From assembly GCA_963932145.1 (NCBI GenBank), contig CAWVQA010000105.1, positions 124,001 to 188,000 on the forward strand: DNA of 64,000 nucleotides, written 5' to 3'. Below the pieces are notes generated by a model, which was not told the DNA's origin, searched no databases, and saw only the letters and a list, made by a program, of their open reading frames with translations. This DNA comes from Acanthosepion lycidas. Lineage: Eukaryota; Mollusca; Cephalopoda; Sepiida; Sepiidae. Shown one piece after another: positions 11,794 to 26,267 of the stretch; within the stretch, counting starts at the first letter, position 1, and every line of letters begins with the position of its first letter. The position numbers and the translations under genes were made by a program.

Positions 11794-13656
11794 GATTTAC
11801 ATGCAAAATCTAGCTTTTTTCACTACTTTTTAACGCTAGTTTGTAAATATCAATAACTGTTTGAAAACATTAGATAAACAATGAAATTATTGAAAATCGA
11901 TATGAAATCAATCAAAACTTATTGATTTTAACTAGTTTCACAAGTTTTGATAAAGTTTTATTTAAGATTTTATGTTTTACACAACTTTTAATTACATAGC
12001 GATTTACATGCAAAATCTAGCTTTTTTCACTACTTTTTAACGTTAGTTTGTAAATATCAATAACTGTTTGAAAACATTAGAAAAACAATGAAATTATTGA
12101 AAATCGATATGAAATCAATCAAAACTTATTGATTTTAACTAGTTTCACAAGTTTTGACAAAGTTTTATTTAAGATTTTATGTTTTACACAACTTTTAATT
12201 ACATAGCGATTTACATGCAAAATCTAGCTTTTTTCACTACTTTTTAACGCTAGTTTGTAAATATCAATAACTGTTTGAAAACATTAGAAAAACAATGAAA
12301 TTATTGAAAATCGATATGAAATCAATCAAAACTTATTGATTTTAACTAGTTTCACAAGTTTTGACAAAGTTTTATTTAAGATTTTATGTTTTACACAACT
12401 TTTAATTACATAGCGATTTACATGCAAAATCTAGCTTTTTTCACTACTTTTTAACGCTAGTTTGTAAATATCAATAACTGTTTGAAAACATTAGAAAAAC
12501 AATGAAATTATTGAAAATCGATATGAAATCAATCAAAACTTATTGATTTTAACTAGTTTCACAAGTTTTGACAAAGTTTTATTTAAGATTTTATGTTTTA
12601 CACAACTTTTAATTACATAGCGATTTACATGCAAAATCTAGCTTTTTTCACTACTTTTTAACGCTAGTTTGTAAATATCAATAACTGTTTGAAAACATTA
12701 GAAAACCAATGAAATTATTGAAAATCGATATGAAATCAATCAAAACTTATTGATTTTATCTAGTTTCACAAGTTTTGACAAAGTTTTATTTAAGATTTTA
12801 TGTTTTACACAACTTTTAATTACATAGCGATTTACATGCAAAATCTAGCTTTTTTCACTACTTTTTAACGCTAGTTTGTAAATATCAATAACTGTTTGAA
12901 AACATTAGATAAACAATGAAATTATTGAAAACCGATATGAAATCAATCAAAACTTATTGATTTTAACTAGTTTCACAAGTTTTGACAAAGTTTTATTTAA
13001 GATTTTATGTTTTACACAACTTTTAATTACATAGCGATTTACATGCAAAATCTAGCTTTTTTCACTACTTTTTAACGTTAGTTTGTAAATATCAATAACT
13101 GTTTGAAAACATTAGAAAAACAATGAAATTATTGAAAATCGATATGAAATCAATCAAAACTTATTGATTTTAACTAGTTTCACAAGTTTTGACAAAGTTT
13201 TATTGAAGATTTTATGTTTTACACAACTTTTAATTACATAGCGATTTACATGCAAAATCTAGCTTTTTTCACTACTTTTTAACGCTAGTTTGTAAATATC
13301 AATAACTGTTTGAAAACATTAGAAAAACAATGAAATTATTGAAAATCGATATGAAATCAATCAAAACTTATTGATTTTAACTAGTTTCACAAGTTTTGAC
13401 AAAGTTTTATTTAAGATTTTATGTTTTACACAACTTTTAATTACATAGCGATTTACATGCAAAATCTAGCTTTTGTCACTACTTTTTAACGTTAGTTTGT
13501 AAATATCAATAACTGTTTGAAAACATTAGATAAACAATGAAATTATTGAAAATCGATATGAAATCAATCAAAACTTATTGATTTTAACTAGTTTCACAAG
13601 TTTTGACAAAGTTTTATTTAAGATTTTATGTTTTACACAACTTTTAATTACATAGC
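11794..13656. repeat. Nine-monomer spacer between the paired six-monomer blocks
   Basis: Copies in order: A82T+C158T; T43; consensus; consensus; A85C+A138T; A82T+T104C; T43 with T170G; consensus; T26G+T43+A82T. These are the same monomer types used in the flanking higher-order units, in another arrangement. Confidence 0.88.
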
Positions 13657-14894
13657 GATTTACATGCAAAATCTAGCTTTTTTCACTACTTTTTAACGTT
13701 AGTTTGTAAATATCAATAACTGTTTGAAAACATTAGAAAAACAATGAAATTATTGAAAATCGATATGAAATCAATCAAAACTTATTGATTTTAACTAGTT
13801 TCACAAGTTTTGACAAAGTTTTATTTAAGATTTTATGTTTTACACAACTTTTAATTACATAGCGATTTATATGCAAAATCTAGCTTTTTTCACTACTTTT
13901 TAACGCTAGTTTGTAAATATCAATAACTGAAAACATTAGAAAAACAATGAAATTATTGAAAATCGATATGAAATCAATCAAAACTTATTGATTTTAACTA
14001 GTTTCACAAGTTTTGACAAAGTTTTATTTAAGATTTTATATTTTACACAACTTATAATTACATAGCGATTTACATGCAAAATCTAGCTTTTTTCACTAAT
14101 TTTTAACGCTAGTTTGTAAATATCAATAACTGTTTGAAAACATTAGAAAAACAATGAAATTATTGAAAATCGATATGAAATCAATCAAAACTTATTGATT
14201 TTAACTAGTTTCACAAGTTTTGACAAAGTTTTATTTAAGATTTTATGTTTTACACAACTTTTAATTACATAGCGATTTACATGCAAAATCTAGCTTTTTT
14301 CACTACTTTTTAACGCTAGTTTGTAAATATCAATAACTGTTTGAAAACATTACAAAAACAATGAAATTATTGAAAATCGATATGAAATCAATCAAAACTT
14401 ATTGATTTTAACTAGTTTCACAAGTTTTGACAAAGTTTTATTTAAGATTTTATGTTTTACACAACTTTTAATTACATAGCGATTTACATGCAAAATCTAG
14501 CTTTTTTCACTACTTTTTAACGCTAGTTTGTAAATATCAATAACTGTTTGAAAACATTAGAAAAACAATGAAATTATTGAAAATCGATATGAAATCAATC
14601 AAAACTTATTGATTTTAACTAGTTTCACAAGTTTTGACAAAGTTTTATTTAAGATTTTATGTTTTACACAACTTTTAATTACATAGCGATTTACATGCAA
14701 AATCTAGCTTTTTTCACTACTTTTTAACGCTAGTTTGTAAATATCAATAACTGTTTGAAAACATTAGAAAAACAATGAAATTATTGAAAATCGATATGAA
14801 ATCAATCAAAACTTATTGATTTTAACTAGTTTCACAAGTTTTGACAAAGTTTTATTTAAGATTTTATGTTTTACACAACTTTTAATTACATAGC
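13657..14894. repeat. Six-monomer block, second copy of the pair
   Basis: It repeats the block at 10,556-11,793, including the 203-bp copy (13,864) with C7T, the 4-bp loss, G181A and T195A, then C33A (14,067) and G80C (14,274). I saw no differences between the two blocks. They diverge at the next monomer, which here carries C158T+T180C. Confidence 0.92.
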
Positions 14895-17585
14895 GATTTA
14901 CATGCAAAATCTAGCTTTTTTCACTACTTTTTAACGCTAGTTTGTAAATATCAATAACTGTTTGAAAACATTAGAAAAACAATGAAATTATTGAAAATCG
15001 ATATGAAATCAATCAAAACTTATTGATTTTAACTAGTTTCACAAGTTTTGATAAAGTTTTATTTAAGATTTTACGTTTTACACAACTTTTAATTACATAG
15101 CGATTTACATGCAAAATCTAGCTTTTTTCACTACTTTTTAACGCTAGTTTGTAAATATCAATAACTGTTTGAAAACATTAGAAAAACAATGAAATTATTG
15201 AAAATCGATATGAAATCAATCAAAACTTATTGATTTTAACTAGTTTCACAAGTTTTGATAAAGTTTTATTTAAGATTTTACGTTTTACACAACTTTTAAT
15301 TACATAGCGATTTACATTCAAAATCTAGCTTTTTTCACTACTTTTTAACGCTAGTTTGTAAATATCAATAACTGTTTGAAAACATTAGAAAAACAATGAA
15401 ATTATTGAAAATCGATATGAAATCAATCAAAACTTATTGATTTTAACTAGTTTCACAAGTTTTGACAAAGTTTTATTTAAGATTTTATGTTTTACACAAC
15501 TTTTAATTACATAGCGATTTACATGGAAAATCTAGCTTTTTTCACTACTTTTTAACGCTAGTTTGTAAATATCAATAACTGTTTGAAAACATTAGATAAA
15601 CAATGAAATTATTGAAAATCGATATGAAATCAATCAAAACTTATTGATTTTAACTAGTTTCACAAGTTTTGATAAAGTTTTATTTAAGATTTTATGTTTT
15701 ACACAACTTTTAATTACATAGCGATTTACATGCAAAATCTAGCTTTTTTCACTACTTTTTAACGTTAGTTTGTAAATATCAATAACTGTTTGAAAACATT
15801 AGAAAAACAATGAAATTATTGAAAATCGATATGAAATCAATCAAAACTTATTGATTTTAACTAGTTTCACAAGTTTTGACAAAGTTTTATTTAAGATTTT
15901 ATGTTTTACACAACTTTTAATTACATAGCGATTTACATGCAAAATCTAGCTTTTTTCACTACTTTTTAACGCTAGTTTGTAAATATCAATAACTGTTTGA
16001 AAACATTAGAAAAACAATGAAATTATTGAAAATCGATATGAAATCAATCAAAACTTATTGATTTTAACTAGTTTCACAAGTTTTGACAAAGCTTTATTTA
16101 AGATTTTATGTTTTACACAACTTTTAATTACATAGCGATTTACATGCAAAATCTAGCTTTTTTCACTACTTTTTAACGCTAGTTTGTAAATATCAATAAC
16201 TGTTTGAAAACATTAGAAAAACAATGAAATTATTGAAAATCGATATGAAATCAATCAAAACTTATTGATTTTAACTAGTTTCACAAGTTTTGACAAAGTT
16301 TTATTTAAGATTTTATGTTTTACACAACTTTTAATTACATAGCGATTTACATGCAAAATCTAGCTTTTTTCACTACTTTTTAACGCTAGTTTGTAAATAT
16401 CAATAACTGTTTGAAAACATTAGATAAACAATGAAATTATTGAAAATCGATATGAAATCAATCAAAACTTATTGATTTTAACTAGTTTCACAAGTTTTGA
16501 TAAAGTTTTATTTAAGATTTTATGTTTTACACAACTTTTAATTACATAGCGATTTACATGCAAAATCTAGCTTTTTTCACTACTTTTTAACGTTAGTTTG
16601 TAAATATCAATAACTGTTTGAAAACATTAGAAAAACAATGAAATTATTGAAAATCGATATGAAATCAATCAAAACTTATTGATTTTAACTAGTTTCACAA
16701 GTTTTGACAAAGTTTTATTTAAGATTTTATGTTTTACACAACTTTTAATTACATAGCGATTTACATGCAAAATCTAGCTTTTTTCACTACTTTTTAACGC
16801 TAGTTTGTAAATATCAATAACTGTTTGAAAACATTAGAAAAACAATGAAATTATTGAAAATCGATATGAAATCAATCAAAACTTATTGATTTTAACTAGT
16901 TTCACAAGTTTTGACAAAGCTTTATTTAAGATTTTATGTTTTACACAACTTTTAATTACATAGCGATTTACATGCAAAATCTAGCTTTTTTCACTACTTT
17001 TTAACGCTAGTTTGTAAATATCAATAACTGTTTGAAAACATTAGAAAAACAATGAAATTATTGAAAATCGATATGAAATCAATCAAAACTTATTGATTTT
17101 AACTAGTTTCACAAGTTTTGACAAAGTTTTATTTAAGATTTTATGTTTTACACAACTTTTAATTACATAGCGATTTACATGCAAAATCTAGCTTTTTTCA
17201 CTACTTTTTAACGCTAGTTTGTAAATATCAATAACTGTTTGAAAACATTAGATAAACAATGAAATTATTGAAAACCGATATGAAATCAATCAAAACTTAT
17301 TGATTTTAACTAGTTTCACAAGTTTTGACAAAGTTTTATTTAAGATTTTATGTTTTACACAACTTTTAATTACATAGCGATTTACATGCAAAATCTAGCT
17401 TTTTTCACTACTTTTTAACGTTAGTTTGTAAATATCAATAACTGTTTGAAAACATTAGAAAAACAATGAAATTATTGAAAATCGATATGAAATCAATCAA
17501 AACTTATTGATTTTAACTAGTTTCACAAGTTTTGACAAAGTTTTATTTAAGATTTTATGTTTTACACAACTTTTAATTACATAGC
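14895..17585. repeat. 13-monomer higher-order unit (2,691 bp)
   Basis: Order: two C158T+T180C copies; G10T; C11G+A82T+C158T; T43; T163C; consensus; A82T+C158T; T43; T163C; consensus; A82T+T104C; T43. It equals the 9-monomer unit at 20,687 with four more monomers (A82T+C158T, T43, T163C, consensus) that repeat an internal segment. The start is set at the first T180C monomer. Confidence 0.9.
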
Positions 17586-20500
17586 GATTTACATGCAAAA
17601 TCTAGCTTTTTTCACTACTTTTTAACGCTAGTTTGTAAATATCAATAACTGTTTGAAAACATTAGAAAAACAATGAAATTATTGAAAATCGATATGAAAT
17701 CAATCAAAACTTATTGATTTTAACTAGTTTCACAAGTTTTGATAAAGTTTTATTTAAGATTTTACGTTTTACACAACTTTTAATTACATAGCGATTTACA
17801 TGCAAAATCTAGCTTTTTTCACTACTTTTTAACGCTAGTTTGTAAATATCAATAACTGTTTGAAAACATTAGAAAAACAATGAAATTATTGAAAATCGAT
17901 ATGAAATCAATCAAAACTTATTGATTTTAACTAGTTTCACAAGTTTTGATAAAGTTTTATTTAAGATTTTACGTTTTACACAACTTTTAATTACATAGCG
18001 ATTTACATGCAAAATCTAGCTTTTTTCACTACTTTTTAACGCTAGTTTGTAAATATCAATAACTGTTTGAAAACATTAGAAAAACAATGAAATTATTGAA
18101 AATCGATATGAAATCAATCAAAACTTATTGATTTTAACTAGTTTCACAAGTTTTGACAAAGTTTTATTTAAGATTTTATGTTTTACACAACTTTTAATTA
18201 CATAGCGATTTACATGGAAAATCTAGCTTTTTTCACTACTTTTTAACGCTAGTTTGTAAATATCAATAACTGTTTGAAAACATTAGATAAACAATGAAAT
18301 TATTGAAAATCGATATGAAATCAATCAAAACTTATTGATTTTAACTAGTTTCACAAGTTTTGATAAAGTTTTATTTAAGATTTTATGTTTTACACAACTT
18401 TTAATTACATAGCGATTTACATGCAAAATCTAGCTTTTTTCACTACTTTTTAACGTTAGTTTGTAAATATCAATAACTGTTTGAAAACATTAGAAAAACA
18501 ATGAAATTATTGAAAATCGATATGAAATCAATCAAAACTTATTGATTTTAACTAGTTTCACAAGTTTTGACAAAGTTTTATTTAAGATTTTATGTTTTAC
18601 ACAACTTTTAATTACATAGCGATTTACATGCAAAATCTAGCTTTTTTCACTACTTTTTAACGCTAGTTTGTAAATATCAATAACTGTTTGAAAACATTAG
18701 AAAAACAATGAAATTATTGAAAATCGATATGAAATCAATCAAAACTTATTGATTTTAACTAGTTTCACAAGTTTTGACAAAGCTTTATTTAAGATTTTAT
18801 GTTTTACACAACTTTTAATTACATAGCGATTTACATGCAAAATCTAGCTTTTTTCACTACTTTTTAACGCTAGTTTGTAAATATCAATAACTGTTTGAAA
18901 ACATTAGAAAAACAATGAAATTATTGAAAATCGATATGAAATCAATCAAAACTTATTGATTTTAACTAGTTTCACAAGTTTTGACAAAGTTTTATTTAAG
19001 ATTTTATGTTTTACACAACTTTTAATTACATAGCGATTTACATGCAAAATCTAGCTTTTTTCACTACTTTTTAACGCTAGTTTGTAAATATCAATAACTG
19101 TTTGAAAACATTAGATAAACAATGAAATTATTGAAAACCGATATGAAATCAATCAAAACTTATTGATTTTAACTGGTTTCACAAGTTTTGACAAAGTTTT
19201 ATTTAAGATTTTATGTTTTACACAACTTTTAATTACATAGCGATTTACATGCAAAATCTAGCTTTTTTCACTACTTTTTAACGTTAGTTTGTAAATATCA
19301 ATAACTGTTTGAAAACATTAGAAAAACAATGAAATTATTGAAAATCGATATGAAATCAATCAAAACTTATTGATTTTAACTAGTTTCACAAGTTTTGACA
19401 AAGTTTTATTTAAGATTTTATGTTTTACACAACTTTTAATTACATAGCGATTTACATGCAAAATCTAGCTTTTTTCACTACTTTTTAACGCTAGTTTGTA
19501 AATATCAATAACTGTTTGAAAACATTAGAAAAACAATGAAATTATTGAAAATCGATATGAAATCAATCAAAACTTATTGATTTTAACTAGTTTCACAAGT
19601 TTTGACAAAGTTTTATTTAAGATTTTATGTTTTACACAACTTTTAATTACATAGCGATTTACATGCAAAATCTAGCTTTTGTCACTACTTTTTAACGTTA
19701 GTTTGTAAATATCAATAACTGTTTGAAAACATTAGATAAACAATGAAATTATTGAAAATCGATATGAAATCAATCAAAACTTATTGATTTTAACTAGTTT
19801 CACAAGTTTTGACAAAGTTTTATTTAAGATTTTATGTTTTACACAACTTTTAATTACATAGCGATTTACATGCAAAATCTAGCTTTTTTCACTACTTTTT
19901 AACGTTAGTTTGTAAATATCAATAACTGTTTGAAAACATTAGAAAAACAATGAAATTATTGAAAATCGATATGAAATCAATCAAAACTTATTGATTTTAA
20001 CTAGTTTCACAAGTTTTGACAAAGTTTTATTTAAGATTTTATGTTTTACACAACTTTTAATTACATAGCGATTTATATGCAAAATCTAGCTTTTTTCACT
20101 ACTTTTTAACGCTAGTTTCTAAATATCAATAACTGAAAACATTAGAAAAACAATGAAATTATTGAAAATCGATATGAAATCAATCAAAACTTATTGATTT
20201 TAACTAGTTTCACAAGTTTTGTCAAAGTTTTATTTAAGATTTTATGCTTTACACAACTTATAATTACATAGCGATTTACATGCAAAATCTAGCTTTTTTC
20301 ACTAATTTTTAACGCTAGTTTGTAAATATCAATAACTGTTTGAAAACATTAGAAAAACAATGAAATTATTGAAAATCGATATGAAATCAATCAAAACTTA
20401 TTGATTTTAACTAGTTTCACAAGTTTTGACAAAGTTTTATTTAAGATTTTATGTTTTACACAACTTTTAATTACATAGCGATTTACATGCAAAATCTAGC

Positions 20501-20686
20501 TTTTTTCACTACTTTTTAACGCTAGTTTGTAAATATCAATAACTGTTTGAAAACATTAGAAAAACAATGAAATTATTGAAAATCGATATGAAATCAATCA
20601 AAACTTATTGATTTTAACTAGTTTCACAAGTTTTGACAAAGTTTTATTTAAGATTTTATGTTTTACACAACTTTTAATTACATAGC
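17586..20686. repeat. 15-monomer higher-order unit (3,101 bp), first copy
   Basis: Order: two C158T+T180C copies; consensus; C11G+A82T+C158T; T43; T163C; consensus; A82T+T104C+A141G; T43; C43 consensus; T26G+T43+A82T; T43; the 203-bp copy at 20,070 (C7T, G50C, 4-bp loss, A157T, T182C, T195A); C33A; consensus. A near-identical unit lies at 22,550-25,650, a spacing of 24 monomers (4,964 bp). Confidence 0.92.
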
Positions 20687-22549
20687 GATTTACATGCAAA
20701 ATCTAGCTTTTTTCACTACTTTTTAACGCTAGTTTGTAAATATCAATAACTGTTTGAAAACATTAGAAAAACAATGAAATTATTGAAAATCGATATGAAA
20801 TCAATCAAAACTTATTGATTTTAACTAGTTTCACAAGTTTTGATAAAGTTTTATTTAAGATTTTACGTTTTACACAACTTTTAATTACATAGCGATTTAC
20901 ATGCAAAATCTAGCTTTTTTCACTACTTTTTAACGCTAGTTTGTAAATATCAATAACTGTTTGAAAACATTAGAAAAACAATGAAATTATTGAAAATCGA
21001 TATGAAATCAATCAAAACTTATTGATTTTAACTAGTTTCACAAGTTTTGATAAAGTTTTATTTAAGATTTTACGTTTTACACAACTTTTAATTACATAGC
21101 GATTTACATTCAAAATCTAGCTTTTTTCACTACTTTTTAACGCTAGTTTGTAAATATCAATAACTGTTTGAAAACATTAGAAAAACAATGAAATTATTGA
21201 AAATCGATATGAAATCAATCAAAACTTATTGATTTTAACTAGTTTCACAAGTTTTGACAAAGTTTTATTTAAGATTTTATGTTTTACACAACTTTTAATT
21301 ACATAGCGATTTACATGGAAAATCTAGCTTTTTTCACTACTTTTTAACGCTAGTTTGTAAATATCAATAACTGTTTGAAAACATTAGATAAACAATGAAA
21401 TTATTGAAAATCGATATGAAATCAATCAAAACTTATTGATTTTAACTAGTTTCACAAGTTTTGATAAAGTTTTATTTAAGATTTTATGTTTTACACAACT
21501 TTTAATTACATAGCGATTTACATGCAAAATCTAGCTTTTTTCACTACTTTTTAACGTTAGTTTGTAAATATCAATAACTGTTTGAAAACATTAGAAAAAC
21601 AATGAAATTATTGAAAATCGATATGAAATCAATCAAAACTTATTGATTTTAACTAGTTTCACAAGTTTTGACAAAGTTTTATTTAAGATTTTATGTTTTA
21701 CACAACTTTTAATTACATAGCGATTTACATGCAAAATCTAGCTTTTTTCACTACTTTTTAACGCTAGTTTGTAAATATCAATAACTGTTTGAAAACATTA
21801 GAAAAACAATGAAATTATTGAAAATCGATATGAAATCAATCAAAACTTATTGATTTTAACTAGTTTCACAAGTTTTGACAAAGCTTTATTTAAGATTTTA
21901 TGTTTTACACAACTTTTAATTACATAGCGATTTACATGCAAAATCTAGCTTTTTTCACTACTTTTTAACGCTAGTTTGTAAATATCAATAACTGTTTGAA
22001 AACATTAGAAAAACAATGAAATTATTGAAAATCGATATGAAATCAATCAAAACTTATTGATTTTAACTAGTTTCACAAGTTTTGACAAAGTTTTATTTAA
22101 GATTTTATGTTTTACACAACTTTTAATTACATAGCGATTTACATGCAAAATCTAGCTTTTTTCACTACTTTTTAACGCTAGTTTGTAAATATCAATAACT
22201 GTTTGAAAACATTAGATAAACAATGAAATTATTGAAAACCGATATGAAATCAATCAAAACTTATTGATTTTAACTAGTTTCACAAGTTTTGACAAAGTTT
22301 TATTTAAGATTTTATGTTTTACACAACTTTTAATTACATAGCGATTTACATGCAAAATCTAGCTTTTTTCACTACTTTTTAACGTTAGTTTGTAAATATC
22401 AATAACTGTTTGAAAACATTAGAAAAACAATGAAATTATTGAAAATCGATATGAAATCAATCAAAACTTATTGATTTTAACTAGTTTCACAAGTTTTGAC
22501 AAAGTTTTATTTAAGATTTTATGTTTTACACAACTTTTAATTACATAGC
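20687..22549. repeat. 9-monomer higher-order unit (1,863 bp)
   Basis: Order: two C158T+T180C copies; G10T; C11G+A82T+C158T; T43; T163C; consensus; A82T+T104C; T43. This is the core shared by the units starting at 14,895, 17,586 and 22,550. G10T is shared with the 14,895 unit but not with the two 15-monomer units, so the units are mosaics. Confidence 0.92.
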
Positions 22550-25500
22550 GATTTACATGCAAAATCTAGCTTTTTTCACTACTTTTTAACGCTAGTTTGT
22601 AAATATCAATAACTGTTTGAAAACATTAGAAAAACAATGAAATTATTGAAAATCGATATGAAATCAATCAAAACTTATTGATTTTAACTAGTTTCACAAG
22701 TTTTGATAAAGTTTTATTTAAGATTTTACGTTTTACACAACTTTTAATTACATAGCGATTTACATGCAAAATCTAGCTTTTTTCACTACTTTTTAACGCT
22801 AGTTTGTAAATATCAATAACTGTTTGAAAACATTAGAAAAACAATGAAATTATTGAAAATCGATATGAAATCAATCAAAACTTATTGATTTTAACTAGTT
22901 TCACAAGTTTTGATAAAGTTTTATTTAAGATTTTACGTTTTACACAACTTTTAATTACATAGCGATTTACATGCAAAATCTAGCTTTTTTCACTACTTTT
23001 TAACGCTAGTTTGTAAATATCAATAACTGTTTGAAAACATTAGAAAAACAATGAAATTATTGAAAATCGATATGAAATCAATCAAAACTTATTGATTTTA
23101 ACTAGTTTCACAAGTTTTGACAAAGTTTTATTTAAGATTTTATGTTTTACACAACTTTTAATTACATAGCGATTTACATGGAAAATCTAGCTTTTTTCAC
23201 TACTTTTTAACGCTAGTTTGTAAATATCAATAACTGTTTGAAAACATTAGATAAACAATGTAATTATTGAAAATCGATATGAAATCAATCAAAACTTATT
23301 GATTTTAACTAGTTTCACAAGTTTTGATAAAGTTTTATTTAAGATTTTATGTTTTACACAACTTTTAATTACATAGCGATTTACATGCAAAATCTAGCTT
23401 TTTTCACTACTTTTTAACGTTAGTTTGTAAATATCAATAACTGTTTGAAAACATTAGAAAAACAATGAAATTATTGAAAATCGATATGAAATCAATCAAA
23501 ACTTATTGATTTTAACTAGTTTCACAAGTTTTGACAAAGTTTTATTTAAGATTTTATGTTTTACACAACTTTTAATTACATAGCGATTTACATGCAAAAT
23601 CTAGCTTTTTTCACTACTTTTTAACGCTAGTTTGTAAATATCAATAACTGTTTGAAAACATTAGAAAAACAATGAAATTATTGAAAATCGATATGAAATC
23701 AATCAAAACTTATTGATTTTAACTAGTTTCACAAGTTTTGACAAAGCTTTATTTAAGATTTTATGTTTTACACAACTTTTAATTACATAGCGATTTACAT
23801 GCAAAATCTAGCTTTTTTCACTACTTTTTAACGCTAGTTTGTAAATATCAATAACTGTTTGAAAACATTAGAAAAACAATGAAATTATTGAAAATCGATA
23901 TGAAATCAATCAAAACTTATTGATTTTAACTAGTTTCACAAGTTTTGACAAAGTTTTATTTAAGATTTTATGTTTTACACAACTTTTAATTACATAGCGA
24001 TTTACATGCAAAATCTAGCTTTTTTCACTACTTTTTAACGCTAGTTTGTAAATATCAATAACTGTTTGAAAACATTAGATAAACAATGAAATTATTGAAA
24101 ACCGATATGAAATCAATCAAAACTTATTGATTTTAACTGGTTTCACAAGTTTTGACAAAGTTTTATTTAAGATTTTATGTTTTACACAACTTTTAATTAC
24201 ATAGCGATTTACATGCAAAATCTAGCTTTTTTCACTACTTTTTAACGTTAGTTTGTAAATATCAATAACTGTTTGAAAACATTAGAAAAACAATGAAATT
24301 ATTGAAAATCGATATGAAATCAATCAAAACTTATTGATTTTAACTAGTTTCACAAGTTTTGACAAAGTTTTATTTAAGATTTTATGTTTTACACAACTTT
24401 TAATTACATAGCGATTTACATGCAAAATCTAGCTTTTTTCACTACTTTTTAACGCTAGTTTGTAAATATCAATAACTGTTTGAAAACATTAGAAAAACAA
24501 TGAAATTATTGAAAATCGATATGAAATCAATCAAAACTTATTGATTTTAACTAGTTTCACAAGTTTTGACAAAGTTTTATTTAAGATTTTATGTTTTACA
24601 CAACTTTTAATTACATAGCGATTTACATGCAAAATCTAGCTTTTGTCACTACTTTTTAACGTTAGTTTGTAAATATCAATAACTGTTTGAAAACATTAGA
24701 TAAACAATGAAATTATTGAAAATCGATATGAAATCAATCAAAACTTATTGATTTTAACTAGTTTCACAAGTTTTGACAAAGTTTTATTTAAGATTTTATG
24801 TTTTACACAACTTTTAATTACATAGCGATTTACATGCAAAATCTAGCTTTTTTCACTACTTTTTAACGTTAGTTTGTAAATATCAATAACTGTTTGAAAA
24901 CATTAGAAAAACAATGAAATTATTGAAAATCGATATGAAATCAATCAAAACTTATTGATTTTAACTAGTTTCACAAGTTTTGACAAAGTTTTATTTAAGA
25001 TTTTATGTTTTACACAACTTTTAATTACATAGCGATTTATATGCAAAATCTAGCTTTTTTCACTACTTTTTAACGCTAGTTTCTAAATATCAATAACTGA
25101 AAACATTAGAAAAACAATGAAATTATTGAAAATCGATATGAAATCAATCAAAACTTATTGATTTTAACTAGTTTCACAAGTTTTGACAAAGTTTTATTTA
25201 AGATTTTATGCTTTACACAACTTATAATTACATAGCGATTTACATGCAAAATCTAGCTTTTTTCACTAATTTTTAACGCTAGTTTGTAAATATCAATAAC
25301 TGTTTGAAAACATTAGAAAAACAATGAAATTATTGAAAATCGATATGAAATCAATCAAAACTTATTGATTTTAACTAGTTTCACAAGTTTTGACAAAGTT
25401 TTATTTAAGATTTTATGTTTTACACAACTTTTAATTACATAGCGATTTACATGCAAAATCTAGCTTTTTTCACTACTTTTTAACGCTAGTTTGTAAATAT

Positions 25501-25650
25501 CAATAACTGTTTGAAAACATTAGAAAAACAATGAAATTATTGAAAATCGATATGAAATCAATCAAAACTTATTGATTTTAACTAGTTTCACAAGTTTTGA
25601 CAAAGTTTTATTTAAGATTTTATGTTTTACACAACTTTTAATTACATAGC
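22550..25650. repeat. 15-monomer higher-order unit (3,101 bp), second copy
   Basis: Same monomer order as 17,586-20,686, including the shared rare A141G in the A82T+T104C copy (23,999). By eye only two differences separate the units: an A-to-T at monomer position 91 in the 23,171 copy, and the lack of A157T in the 203-bp copy at 25,034. That implies a recent duplication of several kilobases. Confidence 0.92.
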
Positions 25651-26267
25651 GATTTATATGCAAAATCTAGCTTTTTTCACTACTTTTTAACGCTAGTTTC
25701 TAAATATCAATAACTGAAAACATTAGAAAAACAATGAAATTATTGAAAATCGATATGAAATCAATCAAAACTTATTGATTTTAACTAGTTTCACAAGTTT
25801 TGACAAAGTTTTATTTAAGATTTTATGCTTTACACAACTTATAATTACATAGCGATTTACATGCAAAATCTAGCTTTTTTCACTAATTTTTAACGCTAGT
25901 TTGTAAATATCAATAACTGTTTGAAAACATTAGAAAAACAATGAAATTATTGAAAATCGATATGAAATCAATCAAAACTTATTGATTTTAACTAGTTTCA
26001 CAAGTTTTGACAAAGTTTTATTTAAGATTTTATGTTTTACACAACTTTTAATTACATAGCGATTTACATGCAAAATCTAGCTTTTTTCACTACTTTTTAA
26101 CGCTAGTTTGTAAATATCAATAACTGTTTGAAAACATTAGAAAAACAATGAAATTATTGAAAATCGATATGAAATCAATCAAAACTTATTGATTTTAACT
26201 AGTTTCACAAGTTTTGACAAAGTTTTATTTAAGATTTTATGTTTTACACAACTTTTAATTACATAGC
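25651..26267. repeat. Three-monomer tandem duplication of 25,034-25,650 (617 bp)
   Basis: The trio of 203-bp copy (C7T, G50C, 4-bp loss, T182C, T195A), C33A copy and consensus copy is repeated at once with no difference seen. It is a small, recent segmental duplication inside the array. Confidence 0.93.
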
